A stretch of 5,211 bases of DNA from Planctomycetaceae bacterium (GCA_020426425.1 JAGQQB010000272.1:1-5211), one strand, 5' to 3'. Positions 1 to 5,211 are shown, counted from the stretch's first letter. The notes: generated by a model not told the origin, from the sequence alone. Numbers and translations: made by a program.

Positions 1-444
1 GGGGGAGAAGGTCGTTTGGGCGATGACGTGGGCGGTTTGAACGTCGAGGGGGATTTGTTGCTGGGCGAGGACCTGACCGGTGCGGCGGTCGGTCCAGCGG
101 ACTTCCACGGCCATAGCCAGTTCGAGACCGCGTGGGTCATCGAATCGGGTTTGATTGGTGACCCGTTTGTCGATGCTAACGATGCGACCGGTCAATTCGG
201 TATCTGCGTAGCCGGCGCCAGCGAGACGGTAGCTGGTTTGTTGCTGGATCTGCTTCTGCACCGCTTCGGTCAGTTGCAATTCATAGCCCCGGCGGAACGT
301 CTCATTCTTGAAGATCGGGACATGAACCGTGCGTACATCCTGCCGATACGGACTGCCGACCATGTATCCGCAGCCGGTCAGCAGCGGCGTGAGAGCCAGC
401 AGACAGGCGAGAGAGATCAGGCGAATACGGGACAGAACAGGCAC
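1..444 (-). CDS. lptE: LPS-assembly lipoprotein LptE, C-terminus cut by window edge
   Basis: In its family LptE is the outer-membrane lipoprotein that plugs the LptD barrel and helps insert lipopolysaccharide into the outer leaflet. The visible 148 residues start at a GTG (444-442) and run off the left edge without a stop; the usual family length is about 170-190 residues, so a few dozen are missing. Residues 1-24 form a lipoprotein signal peptide (Arg-containing start, hydrophobic core) ending in lipobox LTG-C25. CGY follows immediately, then VRTVHVPIFKNETFRRGYEL and LTEAVQKQI, and later ADTELTGRIV, which I recognise as the planctomycete LptE core. The GTG start is chosen because it is the first start codon after an in-frame TAA (468-466, the stop of the upstream gene) and gives a complete signal peptide. 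A GAGG lies 10 bases upstream. The gene follows the BamD-like gene by 21 bases, so the two are probably cotranscribed. The residue after Cys25 is Gly, not Asp, which fits outer-membrane sorting if the E. coli +2 rule holds here. Confidence 0.85.
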   Translation of the reverse strand, partial: MPVLSRIRLISLACLLALTPLLTGCGYMVGSPYRQDVRTVHVPIFKNETFRRGYELQLTEAVQKQIQQQTSYRLAGAGYADTELTGRIVSIDKRVTNQTRFDDPRGLELAMAVEVRWTDRRTGQVLAQQQIPLDVQTAHVIAQTTFSP

Positions 445-465
445 GCGGGGGATGCCTCGGCGAAG

Positions 466-2010
466 TTACAGGGAGGTCCGACCTGGGTCGGCTGCGGCAG
501 GCTCTGAGGACGGTGGAGATTCCAGTTGCGGTGGCTCGTCGGCGCGTCGCAGCAGATTCCCCATCCGCTGCCAAACGCTCGGCCGTGGCTGGGCGGGGCG
601 TGTGGGGGCCAGTTCAGGGTCGGTGGAGAACGTGGGGAGCGAACCATCTTGTCGTGGTCGGTTGGCTGGCACTTGAACCGTCTGTTCCGGTGCAGGCCGA
701 GCAACCGGATTCCAACCAGTGATGACACCGTCTTGTCGCTCCGCCGCTTGCATCGCGAGAGTTTCCCGGGCGCGCTCGGCGTACGGAGAGTCGGGGTAGC
801 GATTCAGGATCAGATTGCAGTGCAGTGTGACCGCTTCTGGGATTCCCTTGGTCTGATAGTATTCGACAACATCCCACAGTCGGGCTTCCTCCGCCCGCTG
901 CAGCCGATTGACTTCTTCCTGCAGGCGCTGTCGCTGTTCGGGGTCGAGGTCGCCAAAGAGCTGCAGTGCCGCAACTTTGAGTTCGCGTGCTTCTTCCAAC
1001 GCCTGACTGTCGTATTCTGGTCCCTGATAGCTCGCCAGCGTAACGTGCGATCCGAGCACGAAGGCATCTTTGAAGTGCTGGCTGTCGGGGTACTGTTCCC
1101 GCAGCAGTTTGTAGAGTCGGGCTGCTTCGACGTAGTTCCCAGTCCGCAGATTGTGATTGGCTGAGAGCATCAGGGCATCGTCCGCGAGTGGCCCTGTGGC
1201 ATCGTGCAGCCAGATCGAACGCAGCGCCTGAAGTCCGCGTCCATACGAATCGAAGACCGGGTTGCTCCGATCAGTCAGGTTCGGAATCACAGCGAGCTGT
1301 TTGCGTCCGGAAGGGGGCTTCGCGCGTGCCTTCGACTCTGCTGAAGTCAATTCCACTGCCGCATCTCCCTGGTCACCGACGGTCTCGGGAAAGTCGAGCC
1401 AGTAACGGGCGATACGAAACAGTTGGCGCGTCACCTGATCGAGATGGCGTGTGGACGGGTAGCGATTGAGCAGGTCGTCGTAAGAATCCTGTGCTGCGGG
1501 ATAGTGTCGCAAGGCATACTGCGATTGCCCCAGCATGAACAGGGCGTCTTCTTCAATCGGATCTCCGTAGTTGCTGTACGGATCGTAGCGGTCCACTTCA
1601 TCGACACCCCACCAGTTCCGCCAGCGGGCCCCAAACGATTCGTACGTGTGGCGACGATCCTTGGCGAGTTTCTTGAAGGCATCTTCCGCTTCGGCGTATC
1701 GCTGTTCGTTGTACAAGGCAACGGCAGCGTCAAAGCGATCGAGATCGGCCGACATTTGACTGTTCGGCCCCGCCTGAATCTCCTCGCGACGCTTTTCCCA
1801 ACTCTGGGCTTTGAGCCGACGTTCCGTAGGTCCTTGAATGGACCCCGCACTGTACTCACGATTCTGGACGAGTTGAATCGATGCGTCAGATTGACCGCGC
1901 GTGGTGAGGCCTGCCGGTCCGCCCGCACAGCCAGTCAACGCTCCCAGCAGTCCCCACATCAGCAGATGAGCGAACGGTGATCGTGAGGTGGGTAGGATCT
2001 GAAAGGTCAT
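466..2010 (-). CDS. BamD-like TPR outer-membrane lipoprotein (514 aa)
   Basis: Probable outer-membrane lipoprotein scaffold built from TPR-type helical hairpins, resembling BamD, which in the BAM complex supports insertion of beta-barrel proteins. A signal peptide (residues 1-27) ends in lipobox LTG-C28. TPR-like units are visible at about 92-125 (ALYNEQRYAEAEDAFKKL), 154-191 (ALFMLGQSQYALRHYPAAQD, then YPSTRHLD), 252-316 (LRTGNYVEAARLYKLLREQY) and 381-419 (NLILNRYPDSPYAERA). The recurring RYPSS/RYPDS-type turns are typical of BamD and YbgF-like repeats. A Trp-rich stretch (ARWRNWWG, about 128-135) interrupts the first pair. A Pro-rich, probably disordered tail spans about 436-514. E. coli BamD is about 245 residues, so this protein is twice as long. 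An in-frame start at 2127 would overlap recO and put 39 unlikely residues before the signal peptide. ATG 2010 has GAGG at 2020-2023, nine bases upstream, and is preferred; ATG 2019 is a close alternative. The gene lies between recO and lptE. The BamD role is inferred and a general TPR lipoprotein is possible. Confidence 0.85.
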   Translation of the reverse strand: MTFQILPTSRSPFAHLLMWGLLGALTGCAGGPAGLTTRGQSDASIQLVQNREYSAGSIQGPTERRLKAQSWEKRREEIQAGPNSQMSADLDRFDAAVALYNEQRYAEAEDAFKKLAKDRRHTYESFGARWRNWWGVDEVDRYDPYSNYGDPIEEDALFMLGQSQYALRHYPAAQDSYDDLLNRYPSTRHLDQVTRQLFRIARYWLDFPETVGDQGDAAVELTSAESKARAKPPSGRKQLAVIPNLTDRSNPVFDSYGRGLQALRSIWLHDATGPLADDALMLSANHNLRTGNYVEAARLYKLLREQYPDSQHFKDAFVLGSHVTLASYQGPEYDSQALEEARELKVAALQLFGDLDPEQRQRLQEEVNRLQRAEEARLWDVVEYYQTKGIPEAVTLHCNLILNRYPDSPYAERARETLAMQAAERQDGVITGWNPVARPAPEQTVQVPANRPRQDGSLPTFSTDPELAPTRPAQPRPSVWQRMGNLLRRADEPPQLESPPSSEPAAADPGRTSL

Positions 2011-2074
2011 GTCAGGCATCCTCGAAATCTGGTCCAGGCGTGGTCGCGGATGCCAGTCGTCAACCACGGACAGG

Positions 2075-2848
2075 TCACGATTTGAAGTTGAGATAGCTGA
2101 GCATCTTGGGACGCTTGCCGAGGGCATGACAAATGGCTGCGGTTACCAGTCTGCGAATTTCCTGCCATTGCACCTTGGTAAGCACCAGATGATTGAGCAA
2201 CGCGTTCTGCTGGTCGCCACACAATCGGTTCACAATGGCCAATGTGCCTCGGGAAACTTCCGTATGTTCGAATTCAGGTCGGCCACAGGCGGAGCAGATC
2301 ACCCCGCCTTGACTCACCCAGAAACGGCCCACGGTGCTCGCCGTAACGGGGGCGTCGCACAGGCAACAACTGGAGAAATCGGGGAGATGTCCTGTCTCGC
2401 GCAGGATGGCGAGTTCAAATTGCAGGATGGGAAAACGGGAATCAGGAAGGGGGGCTGTGGTGTCGGTCTGACTAAGTTGAGCAAGTGCCTCGACCGCAGC
2501 GTCATACAATTCTGGATGGGGATCATCGGATTCGTTCAACCCCTCCAGGAGTTCAGCGATGTAGTAGCCGCCGTACAAGTGCGACAAACTTCGCGGAGGC
2601 GGATGGAACCGACTCAACAGCTGAGCTTCTGTCAGGAGATGCAATGCTCCAGATGATCTGGGCAGGAAAACTACGCCACATCTCGAAAGCAGGTCAAGAG
2701 CAGAGTCGAACGCGCTCCGCAACCGTTTGGCCCCTTTCGCCAAACACGAAATCTTGCCGAAGTCGCGTGTAAATAGCGTGACAACGCGACTTGATTCGCT
2801 GAAGTCCGCCAACCGGATGACCACAGCTTCGGTCTTTTCTGCCGACAT
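2075..2848 (-). CDS. recO: DNA repair protein RecO
   Basis: RecO works with RecR (and RecF) in the cytoplasm to load RecA onto SSB-coated single-stranded DNA and to anneal strands during gap repair. The 257 residues match the usual family length of about 240-260. The N-terminal OB-fold region (about 5-80) carries the family wording: TEAVVIRLADFSESSRVVTL, then FTRDFGKISCLAKGAKR, then LLTEAQLLSRF. The middle is helical (about 90-155). A four-cysteine zinc ribbon follows, with C161-x2-C164 and C185-x2-C188; many RecO proteins carry such a site, while E. coli RecO lacks it. The ATG at 2848 has GGGAGAG at 2856-2862, seven bases upstream, which fixes the start well. It begins 30 bases after the small lipoprotein gene and ends 64 bases before the BamD-like gene, so it appears to share their transcript. 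Nothing in the protein ties it to the envelope; cotranscription may be only a shared housekeeping promoter. Confidence 0.95.
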   Translation of the reverse strand: MSAEKTEAVVIRLADFSESSRVVTLFTRDFGKISCLAKGAKRLRSAFDSALDLLSRCGVVFLPRSSGALHLLTEAQLLSRFHPPPRSLSHLYGGYYIAELLEGLNESDDPHPELYDAAVEALAQLSQTDTTAPLPDSRFPILQFELAILRETGHLPDFSSCCLCDAPVTASTVGRFWVSQGGVICSACGRPEFEHTEVSRGTLAIVNRLCGDQQNALLNHLVLTKVQWQEIRRLVTAAICHALGKRPKMLSYLNFKS

Positions 2849-2878
2849 CAGGCGTCTCTCCCGCGAACTGGCGTACGA

Positions 2879-3445
2879 TCAACGGGAGTATGTGGCGAAG
2901 AGACGCTGCAGAATCGCCTGCTCCAGTGCGGCATCGCGACCGAGGGGTATCCAGCCCGAGGGTGCGGTCTGTCCAACGACGGGATCGAGATCGCGTTCGA
3001 GCGGGGCACTTTCCTGAAACGTTGCCGCCCCGGCAGAGTTGGCGGCAATCCCGGGGAGATCTTCCTTCTCCTTATAGACTGCGACGCTGACGAGATACCC
3101 ACTCTGCTGCTCACTCGGCTGCAAGCTCAGTTGGACCGTCCGGCGAATCGATTGCGTGGTCGCTTCGATCCGGTCGCCCAGCGTCGCGGCATCAGGATGC
3201 CATGGTTCGAGCACGCCAGAGCCAACGCGAGGATGCGATTCAATGGTCCTTGCCAGCCGGTTCTCGTTGGCGATTTCGAAGTGGAATTCATGCAGCACTT
3301 CGACCGCCCGCTCCCACACGAGTTCGTCGTTGACGGTGTTGACGTACAACGGGTTTGACACCGGGCCAGATTGCGCAAACATCCCCGGCCCACCTGCGCA
3401 GCCGCACAGGCCGAGAACCAGCACTACCAGAGCGAGTCGTGGCAT
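2879..3445 (-). CDS. Small lipoprotein of unknown function (188 aa), first gene of the operon
   Basis: I do not recognise this protein by name. It starts with a short lipoprotein signal peptide (MPR, then a Leu/Val core) ending in lipobox LCG-C16, followed by AGGPG much as in the TPR lipoprotein (AGGPAG). The mature part has an alpha/beta block at about 31-75 (LVWERAVEVLHEFHFEIANE, then RLARTIESHPR). A likely beta-strand block follows at about 90-125 (two strands around RRTVQLSLQP and YLVSVAVYKEKEDL), then a low-complexity linker (about 133-165). A C-terminal amphipathic helix (about 170-188, ALEQAILQRLFATYSR) ends the protein. The pattern 'VW-helix, dr-x-x-g-x-I' loosely recalls BamC and other helix-grip lipoproteins; this is a weak resemblance only. 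Start choice is uncertain. ATG 3445 gives a clean signal peptide but has no clear ribosome site. An in-frame GTG at 3616 has GGGAG (3623-3627) six bases upstream, but would add 57 Ser/Arg/Pro-rich residues before the signal peptide. ATG 3538 is a third option. Confidence 0.75.
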   Translation of the reverse strand: MPRLALVVLVLGLCGCAGGPGMFAQSGPVSNPLYVNTVNDELVWERAVEVLHEFHFEIANENRLARTIESHPRVGSGVLEPWHPDAATLGDRIEATTQSIRRTVQLSLQPSEQQSGYLVSVAVYKEKEDLPGIAANSAGAATFQESAPLERDLDPVVGQTAPSGWIPLGRDAALEQAILQRLFATYSR

Positions 3446-3713
3446 GACGTCCAGCCAGAGGAGTTTTCGAATCCGTTCGAGGCGCGGAGTCTCGCAGATT
3501 GGCTGAGAACGCGGCAAGGCCGATCTGGCGTTGAACATTGAGGGGACTGCGACCACGGCGGGCGTTGCAACGTCAGATGAATGCTGATTGCCGACGACCG
3601 ACCGCGATCTGCTCACCTACCACTCCCGATTCTCCATTCTCCACCTTGACATTGACTGGGGGTCGGTTCGACACTTCGCCGCCGGAGCCCATTGACCGTA
3701 GCACTCAGCACGC
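3446..3713. other. Intergenic region between divergent genes
   Basis: This gap should contain the promoters for the minus-strand envelope/recO operon and for the plus-strand DUF368 gene. I see no clear -35/-10 pair for the minus strand. A tandem heptamer ATTCTCC x2 lies at 3629-3642; on the minus strand it reads GGAGAAT twice, followed by GGGAG, a purine-rich stretch just before the GTG at 3616. If that GTG is the true start of the lipoprotein, the untranslated gap shrinks to 97 bases. No RNA gene or mobile element is evident. Confidence 0.5.
3646..3675 (+). promoter_or_regulatory. Possible promoter for the DUF368 gene
   Basis: A perfect TTGACA (3646-3651) lies 62 bases before the ATG at 3714. 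With an 18-base spacer the -10 would be GACACT (3670-3675), which matches TATAAT at only three of six positions. The -35 is good and the position sensible, but the -10 is poor, so this is tentative. Confidence 0.25.
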
Positions 3714-4700
3714 ATGTCTCAGACCAACCAGACCCGCATTCCGTCCAAGGAAGACTTCGCGCACGTGGGGCGCGGTCTGTTGATGGGGGCGGCGGACATT
3801 ATCCCCGGCGTTTCTGGAGGGACGGTGGCGCTGATCGTGGGGATCTACCAGCGGTTGGTGACGTCGGTCAGCCATTTTGACGGAACGCTGATCGGGCATG
3901 TATTGCAGCGTCGTTGGCGCGCTGCCGCCGAGCACGTGAATCTGCGTTTTCTGGCAGCGCTGGGGATTGGTATTGGTTGTGGAGTCGTCGCGCTCGGCTC
4001 GGTGATGCATTCGCTGCTCGAACATCAGCGGCAATTCACACTGGCGGCGTTCTTCGGCTTGATCGCCGCCTCATGCTGGCTCGTCGCGCGGTATGTGCGA
4101 AGATGGTCGGCCGGGACGATTGTCGCCGTGATTGTGGGGACAGTGTTCGCTTACTGGCTGGTACAGCAGGAGACACTCAACCATCCTCCCGATTCGTTGT
4201 GGTATGTGTTCGCCTGCGGCGTGATCGCCATTTGTGCGATGATTCTGCCCGGCATTAGCGGCTCATTCATTCTGGTGATTCTCGGCAAGTACCATGAGAT
4301 CACCGGCATCATCAAGGAGGCGGCCCATCTCCAAATCACGGGGCACGATGTCGCCACCGTCGCAGTCTTTGGCAGTGGCTGCATTGTGGGACTGATTGGG
4401 TTCGCGAAGGTCCTCAAGTGGCTGCTGTGGCATCACCACGACCTGACGATGGCCAGTCTGTGCGGCTTCATGGCTGGCTCCCTGGTCAAGATTTGGCCCT
4501 TCCAACGGGATCTCACTCCCGAAGTGACAGAACTTAAGCACAAACGCTTCGAACTGATCGGCCTGAGCGAATTGGCTCTGGACCAACGCTTCTGGGTCAC
4601 CATCGGGATTGCCATGATTGCTACAGGTCTGGTCCTGCTGCTGGACCGGATTTCACGCCACACTTCCGCAGACGGCAACCCTTCGACGACGATCACGTAG
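3714..4700 (+). CDS. DUF368 (PopT-type) polyprenyl-phosphate transporter
   Basis: Polytopic inner-membrane protein of the DUF368 family (Pfam PF04018). Members of this family, named PopT, have been shown genetically to help return undecaprenyl phosphate (C55-P) to the cytoplasmic face, where it is reused as lipid carrier for peptidoglycan and surface polysaccharides. The 328 residues fit a family of about 270-330. Two signature motifs occur in the two halves: GAADIIPGVSGGT (25-37) followed by ALIVGIYQRL, and AMILPGISGSF (175-185) followed by ILVILGKY. This pair of PG-x-SG loops suggests an internally duplicated transporter. Hydrophobic segments are visible near 20-45, 78-100, 108-126, 133-150, 162-192, 213-237, 245-260 and 293-311. 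The C-terminal tail is polar. The ATG at 3714 is the first start after an in-frame TAG (3699-3701); no strong ribosome site precedes it. The gene is divergent from the envelope lipoprotein operon. Direct evidence for C55-P as the substrate of this particular protein is absent; it is transferred from the family. Confidence 0.92.
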   Translation: MSQTNQTRIPSKEDFAHVGRGLLMGAADIIPGVSGGTVALIVGIYQRLVTSVSHFDGTLIGHVLQRRWRAAAEHVNLRFLAALGIGIGCGVVALGSVMHSLLEHQRQFTLAAFFGLIAASCWLVARYVRRWSAGTIVAVIVGTVFAYWLVQQETLNHPPDSLWYVFACGVIAICAMILPGISGSFILVILGKYHEITGIIKEAAHLQITGHDVATVAVFGSGCIVGLIGFAKVLKWLLWHHHDLTMASLCGFMAGSLVKIWPFQRDLTPEVTELKHKRFELIGLSELALDQRFWVTIGIAMIATGLVLLLDRISRHTSADGNPSTTIT

Positions 4701-4714
4701 AGCCATGAGGCGAA

Positions 4715-4797
4715 GTTGCGGTGGATTCCCGTCTATGAGATACCGCAACCCATGAATTGGACATGTTTTATGTGATGTTCCCAGAACCGACGGGAAT
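4715..4797 (+). other. Interleaved inverted repeats after the DUF368 stop (possible pseudoknot)
   Basis: GTTGCGGT (4715-4722) is the perfect reverse complement of ACCGCAAC (4742-4749). ATTCCCGTC (4725-4733), inside that hairpin's loop, is the perfect reverse complement of GACGGGAAT (4789-4797). The interleaved order is that of an H-type pseudoknot. It starts 15 bases after the stop codon of the DUF368 gene and has no T-run, so it is not a classical terminator; it might be a 3'-end structure of that mRNA. Each repeat alone could arise by chance in a region this size. Confidence 0.3.
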
Positions 4798-4800
4798 TGA

Positions 4801-4829
4801 TTGACATTCGGGTCAGTTTCACGTCTAAT
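4801..4829 (+). promoter_or_regulatory. Near-consensus sigma70 promoter
   Basis: TTGACA (4801-4806, six of six) and TCTAAT (4824-4829, five of six) are separated by exactly 17 bases, so transcription would start near 4835-4837. It points away from DUF368 into a stretch with no credible protein gene, which suggests that it drives a non-coding RNA. By rough count, an 11/12 match with a spacer of 16-18 is expected less than once per window of this size. There is no promoter mapping to confirm it. Confidence 0.6.
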
Positions 4830-4842
4830 CGAGGGTGCAACA

Positions 4843-4854
4843 AGTCCATGGACT
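4843..4854. repeat. 12-bp perfect palindrome AGTCCATGGACT
   Basis: This is a perfect dyad starting about 7 bases after the predicted transcription start, a position where a repressor could bind. It may equally be part of the RNA fold, where its right half pairs with AGTTCC at 4884-4889. A second perfect dyad, GAACATGTTC, lies at 4915-4924 within helix H2. Confidence 0.3.
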
Positions 4855-5065
4855 GTGTTCTGGAGGGGTCCTGAACCAGGCTAAGTTCCTGTTGCATCGG
4901 TAAACGCCGATGTCGAACATGTTCTGAGTGGGAAAATTCAGAGACAGCGTGTTCACATGACTTCATGACAGAGGTCGTGACGAAGAATTGGTTTGTGGTC
5001 CAACTCCGCCTGAGTCGGTTTGCGCAGATTGTGCATCCATTTGGGGTGAGAGGAGTTGTTTGACG

Positions 5066-5083
5066 ACCGGTTTCGCCGGTTTT
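5066..5083 (+). terminator. Terminator-like hairpin
   Basis: ACCGG (5066-5070), loop TTTCG, CCGGT (5076-5080), with four T's in all at 5080-5083. The stem is short and GC-rich and the T-run is brief, so it would be a weak intrinsic terminator for plus-strand transcripts. Read on the minus strand the same hairpin lies two bases after the stop of the gene entering from the right, but lacks a following T-run there. Confidence 0.4.
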
Positions 5084-5211
5084 CAGGCCGCCGCCTGGTC
5101 AAGGAAGAGAAACCACCACTCAAGGATCGAGGTCGTCACGTGGCTGTCAAAGTCGGCATCGTGGTTCTCCGATAATAGGTAAGTGGGAGTTCCTCGTTCG
5201 TATTTAGGGTC
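5083..5211 (-). CDS. Possible 3' end of an unidentified gene cut by the right edge
   Basis: An open minus-strand frame enters from the right edge and reads 42 residues to a TGA at 5085-5083. It includes GTPTYLLSENHDADFDSHVT and ends SILEWWFLFLDQAAA. By my count 28 of 42 third positions are G or C, which suits this genome. It is the longest frame reaching the right edge, and its stop falls just before a hairpin (5066-5080), as expected at a gene end. No start lies inside the window and I do not recognise the family. A stop-free run of this length can occur by chance, so it is only a candidate. If real, it is convergent with DUF368 and the candidate RNA. Confidence 0.35.
   Translation of the reverse strand, partial: DPKYERGTPTYLLSENHDADFDSHVTTSILEWWFLFLDQAAA

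Larger units (their letters stand above)
4836..5083 (+). ncRNA. Candidate structured non-coding RNA, family unknown
   Basis: The stretch starts at the predicted start site of the promoter at 4801-4829 and ends at a terminator-like hairpin. Pairing by hand gives consecutive helices. H1: GGTGCAACA (4834-4842) with TGTTGCATC (4890-4898), enclosing GGACT/AGTTCC (4850-4854/4884-4889) and GTTCTGG/CCTGAAC (4857-4863/4870-4876, one U-U mismatch, loop AGGGGT). H2: 4910-4921 with 4948-4958 (11 pairs, one bulged C) topped by TTCTGA/TCAGAG (4922-4927/4938-4943), 17 pairs in all. H3: TCATGAC/GTCGTGA (4963-4969/4974-4980) with loop AGAG. H4: CAACTCC/GGAGTTG (5001-5007/5052-5058) enclosing TGCGCA/TGTGCA (5021-5026/5030-5035). 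I see none of the signatures of tmRNA, RNase P RNA or SRP RNA. The serial hairpins do not look like the single long bulged duplex of 6S RNA, though 6S is not excluded. Short reading frames across it do not resemble proteins. Ends are approximate. Confidence 0.45.

Noticed and set aside
16..507. Plus-strand 163-residue open frame
   Set aside because: It is antisense to lptE, whose minus-strand translation carries a signal peptide, lipobox and family motifs.
1423..1980. Long open frames on both strands inside the TPR lipoprotein gene
   Set aside because: They are by-products of GC-rich codon use in the real gene; neither shows domain features or a ribosome site.
2011..2127. 39-residue N-terminal extension of the BamD-like protein
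   Set aside because: It would overlap recO and place a polar stretch before a complete lipoprotein signal peptide; ATG 2010 with GAGG nine bases upstream is the better start.
4895..4912. Small hairpin CATCGG-TAAACG-CCGATG
   Set aside because: It is a real perfect inverted repeat, but it competes with the base of H1 and the foot of H2, which are longer; noted as a possible alternative fold rather than a separate element.
4914..4925. GAACATGTTC as a LexA (SOS) box
   Set aside because: The Gram-positive-type LexA box needs four bases between GAAC and GTTC; here there are two. The site is better explained as part of helix H2.
4733..4966. Minus-strand 77-residue open frame
   Set aside because: Its sequence does not look like a folded protein, and it is antisense to the promoter and to helices H1 and H2. 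Kept only as a remote alternative to the RNA reading.
5122..5150. Minus-strand TTGACA (5150-5145) as a promoter
   Set aside because: No acceptable -10 at 16-18 bases, and it falls inside the candidate coding frame (codons for Phe-Asp-Ser).
4988..5182. Plus-strand 64-residue open frame
   Set aside because: No ribosome site, no recognisable protein features, and it runs through the predicted hairpins H4 and the terminator as well as the opposite-strand frame at the edge.

Overview
The window looks like chromosomal DNA from a planctomycete or close relative. The base composition is moderately GC-rich. The LptE here has the wording I associate with Planctomycetes (CGY just after the lipobox, then an FRRGYELQLTEA stretch). 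The TPR lipoprotein next to it is far longer than proteobacterial BamD. This assignment rests on family recognition, not on a database search.

Layout. Positions 1-3445 hold four minus-strand genes packed head to tail, with gaps of 30, 64 and 21 bases, so probably one operon. In transcription order they are a small unassigned lipoprotein (2879-3445), recO (2075-2848), a large BamD-like TPR lipoprotein (466-2010) and lptE (1-444, cut by the left edge). Three of the four encode lipoproteins, and two of those point to outer-membrane assembly: BamD-like for beta-barrel insertion and LptE for lipopolysaccharide export. RecO, a recombinational repair protein, sits between them. A 268-base gap (3446-3713) separates this operon from a divergent plus-strand gene at 3714-4700. 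That gene encodes a DUF368 membrane protein of the family recently assigned to polyprenyl-phosphate (C55-P) recycling. Together the genes lean towards cell-envelope building: lipid-carrier recycling on one side, outer-membrane protein and LPS delivery on the other.

The last 511 bases (4701-5211) hold no convincing complete protein gene, but they are not featureless. Just after the DUF368 stop there are two interleaved perfect inverted repeats in a pseudoknot-like order. Next comes a near-consensus sigma70 promoter on the plus strand (TTGACA, 17 bases, TCTAAT; 4801-4829). About 245 bases follow that fold, by hand pairing, into a series of hairpins (one of 17 base pairs). They end in a small terminator-like hairpin followed by four T's (5066-5083). 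I read 4836-5083 as a candidate free-standing structured RNA that I cannot match to a known family; it is the most interesting signal here. The right edge probably clips the 3' end of a minus-strand gene (5083-5211) whose stop falls right beside that hairpin.
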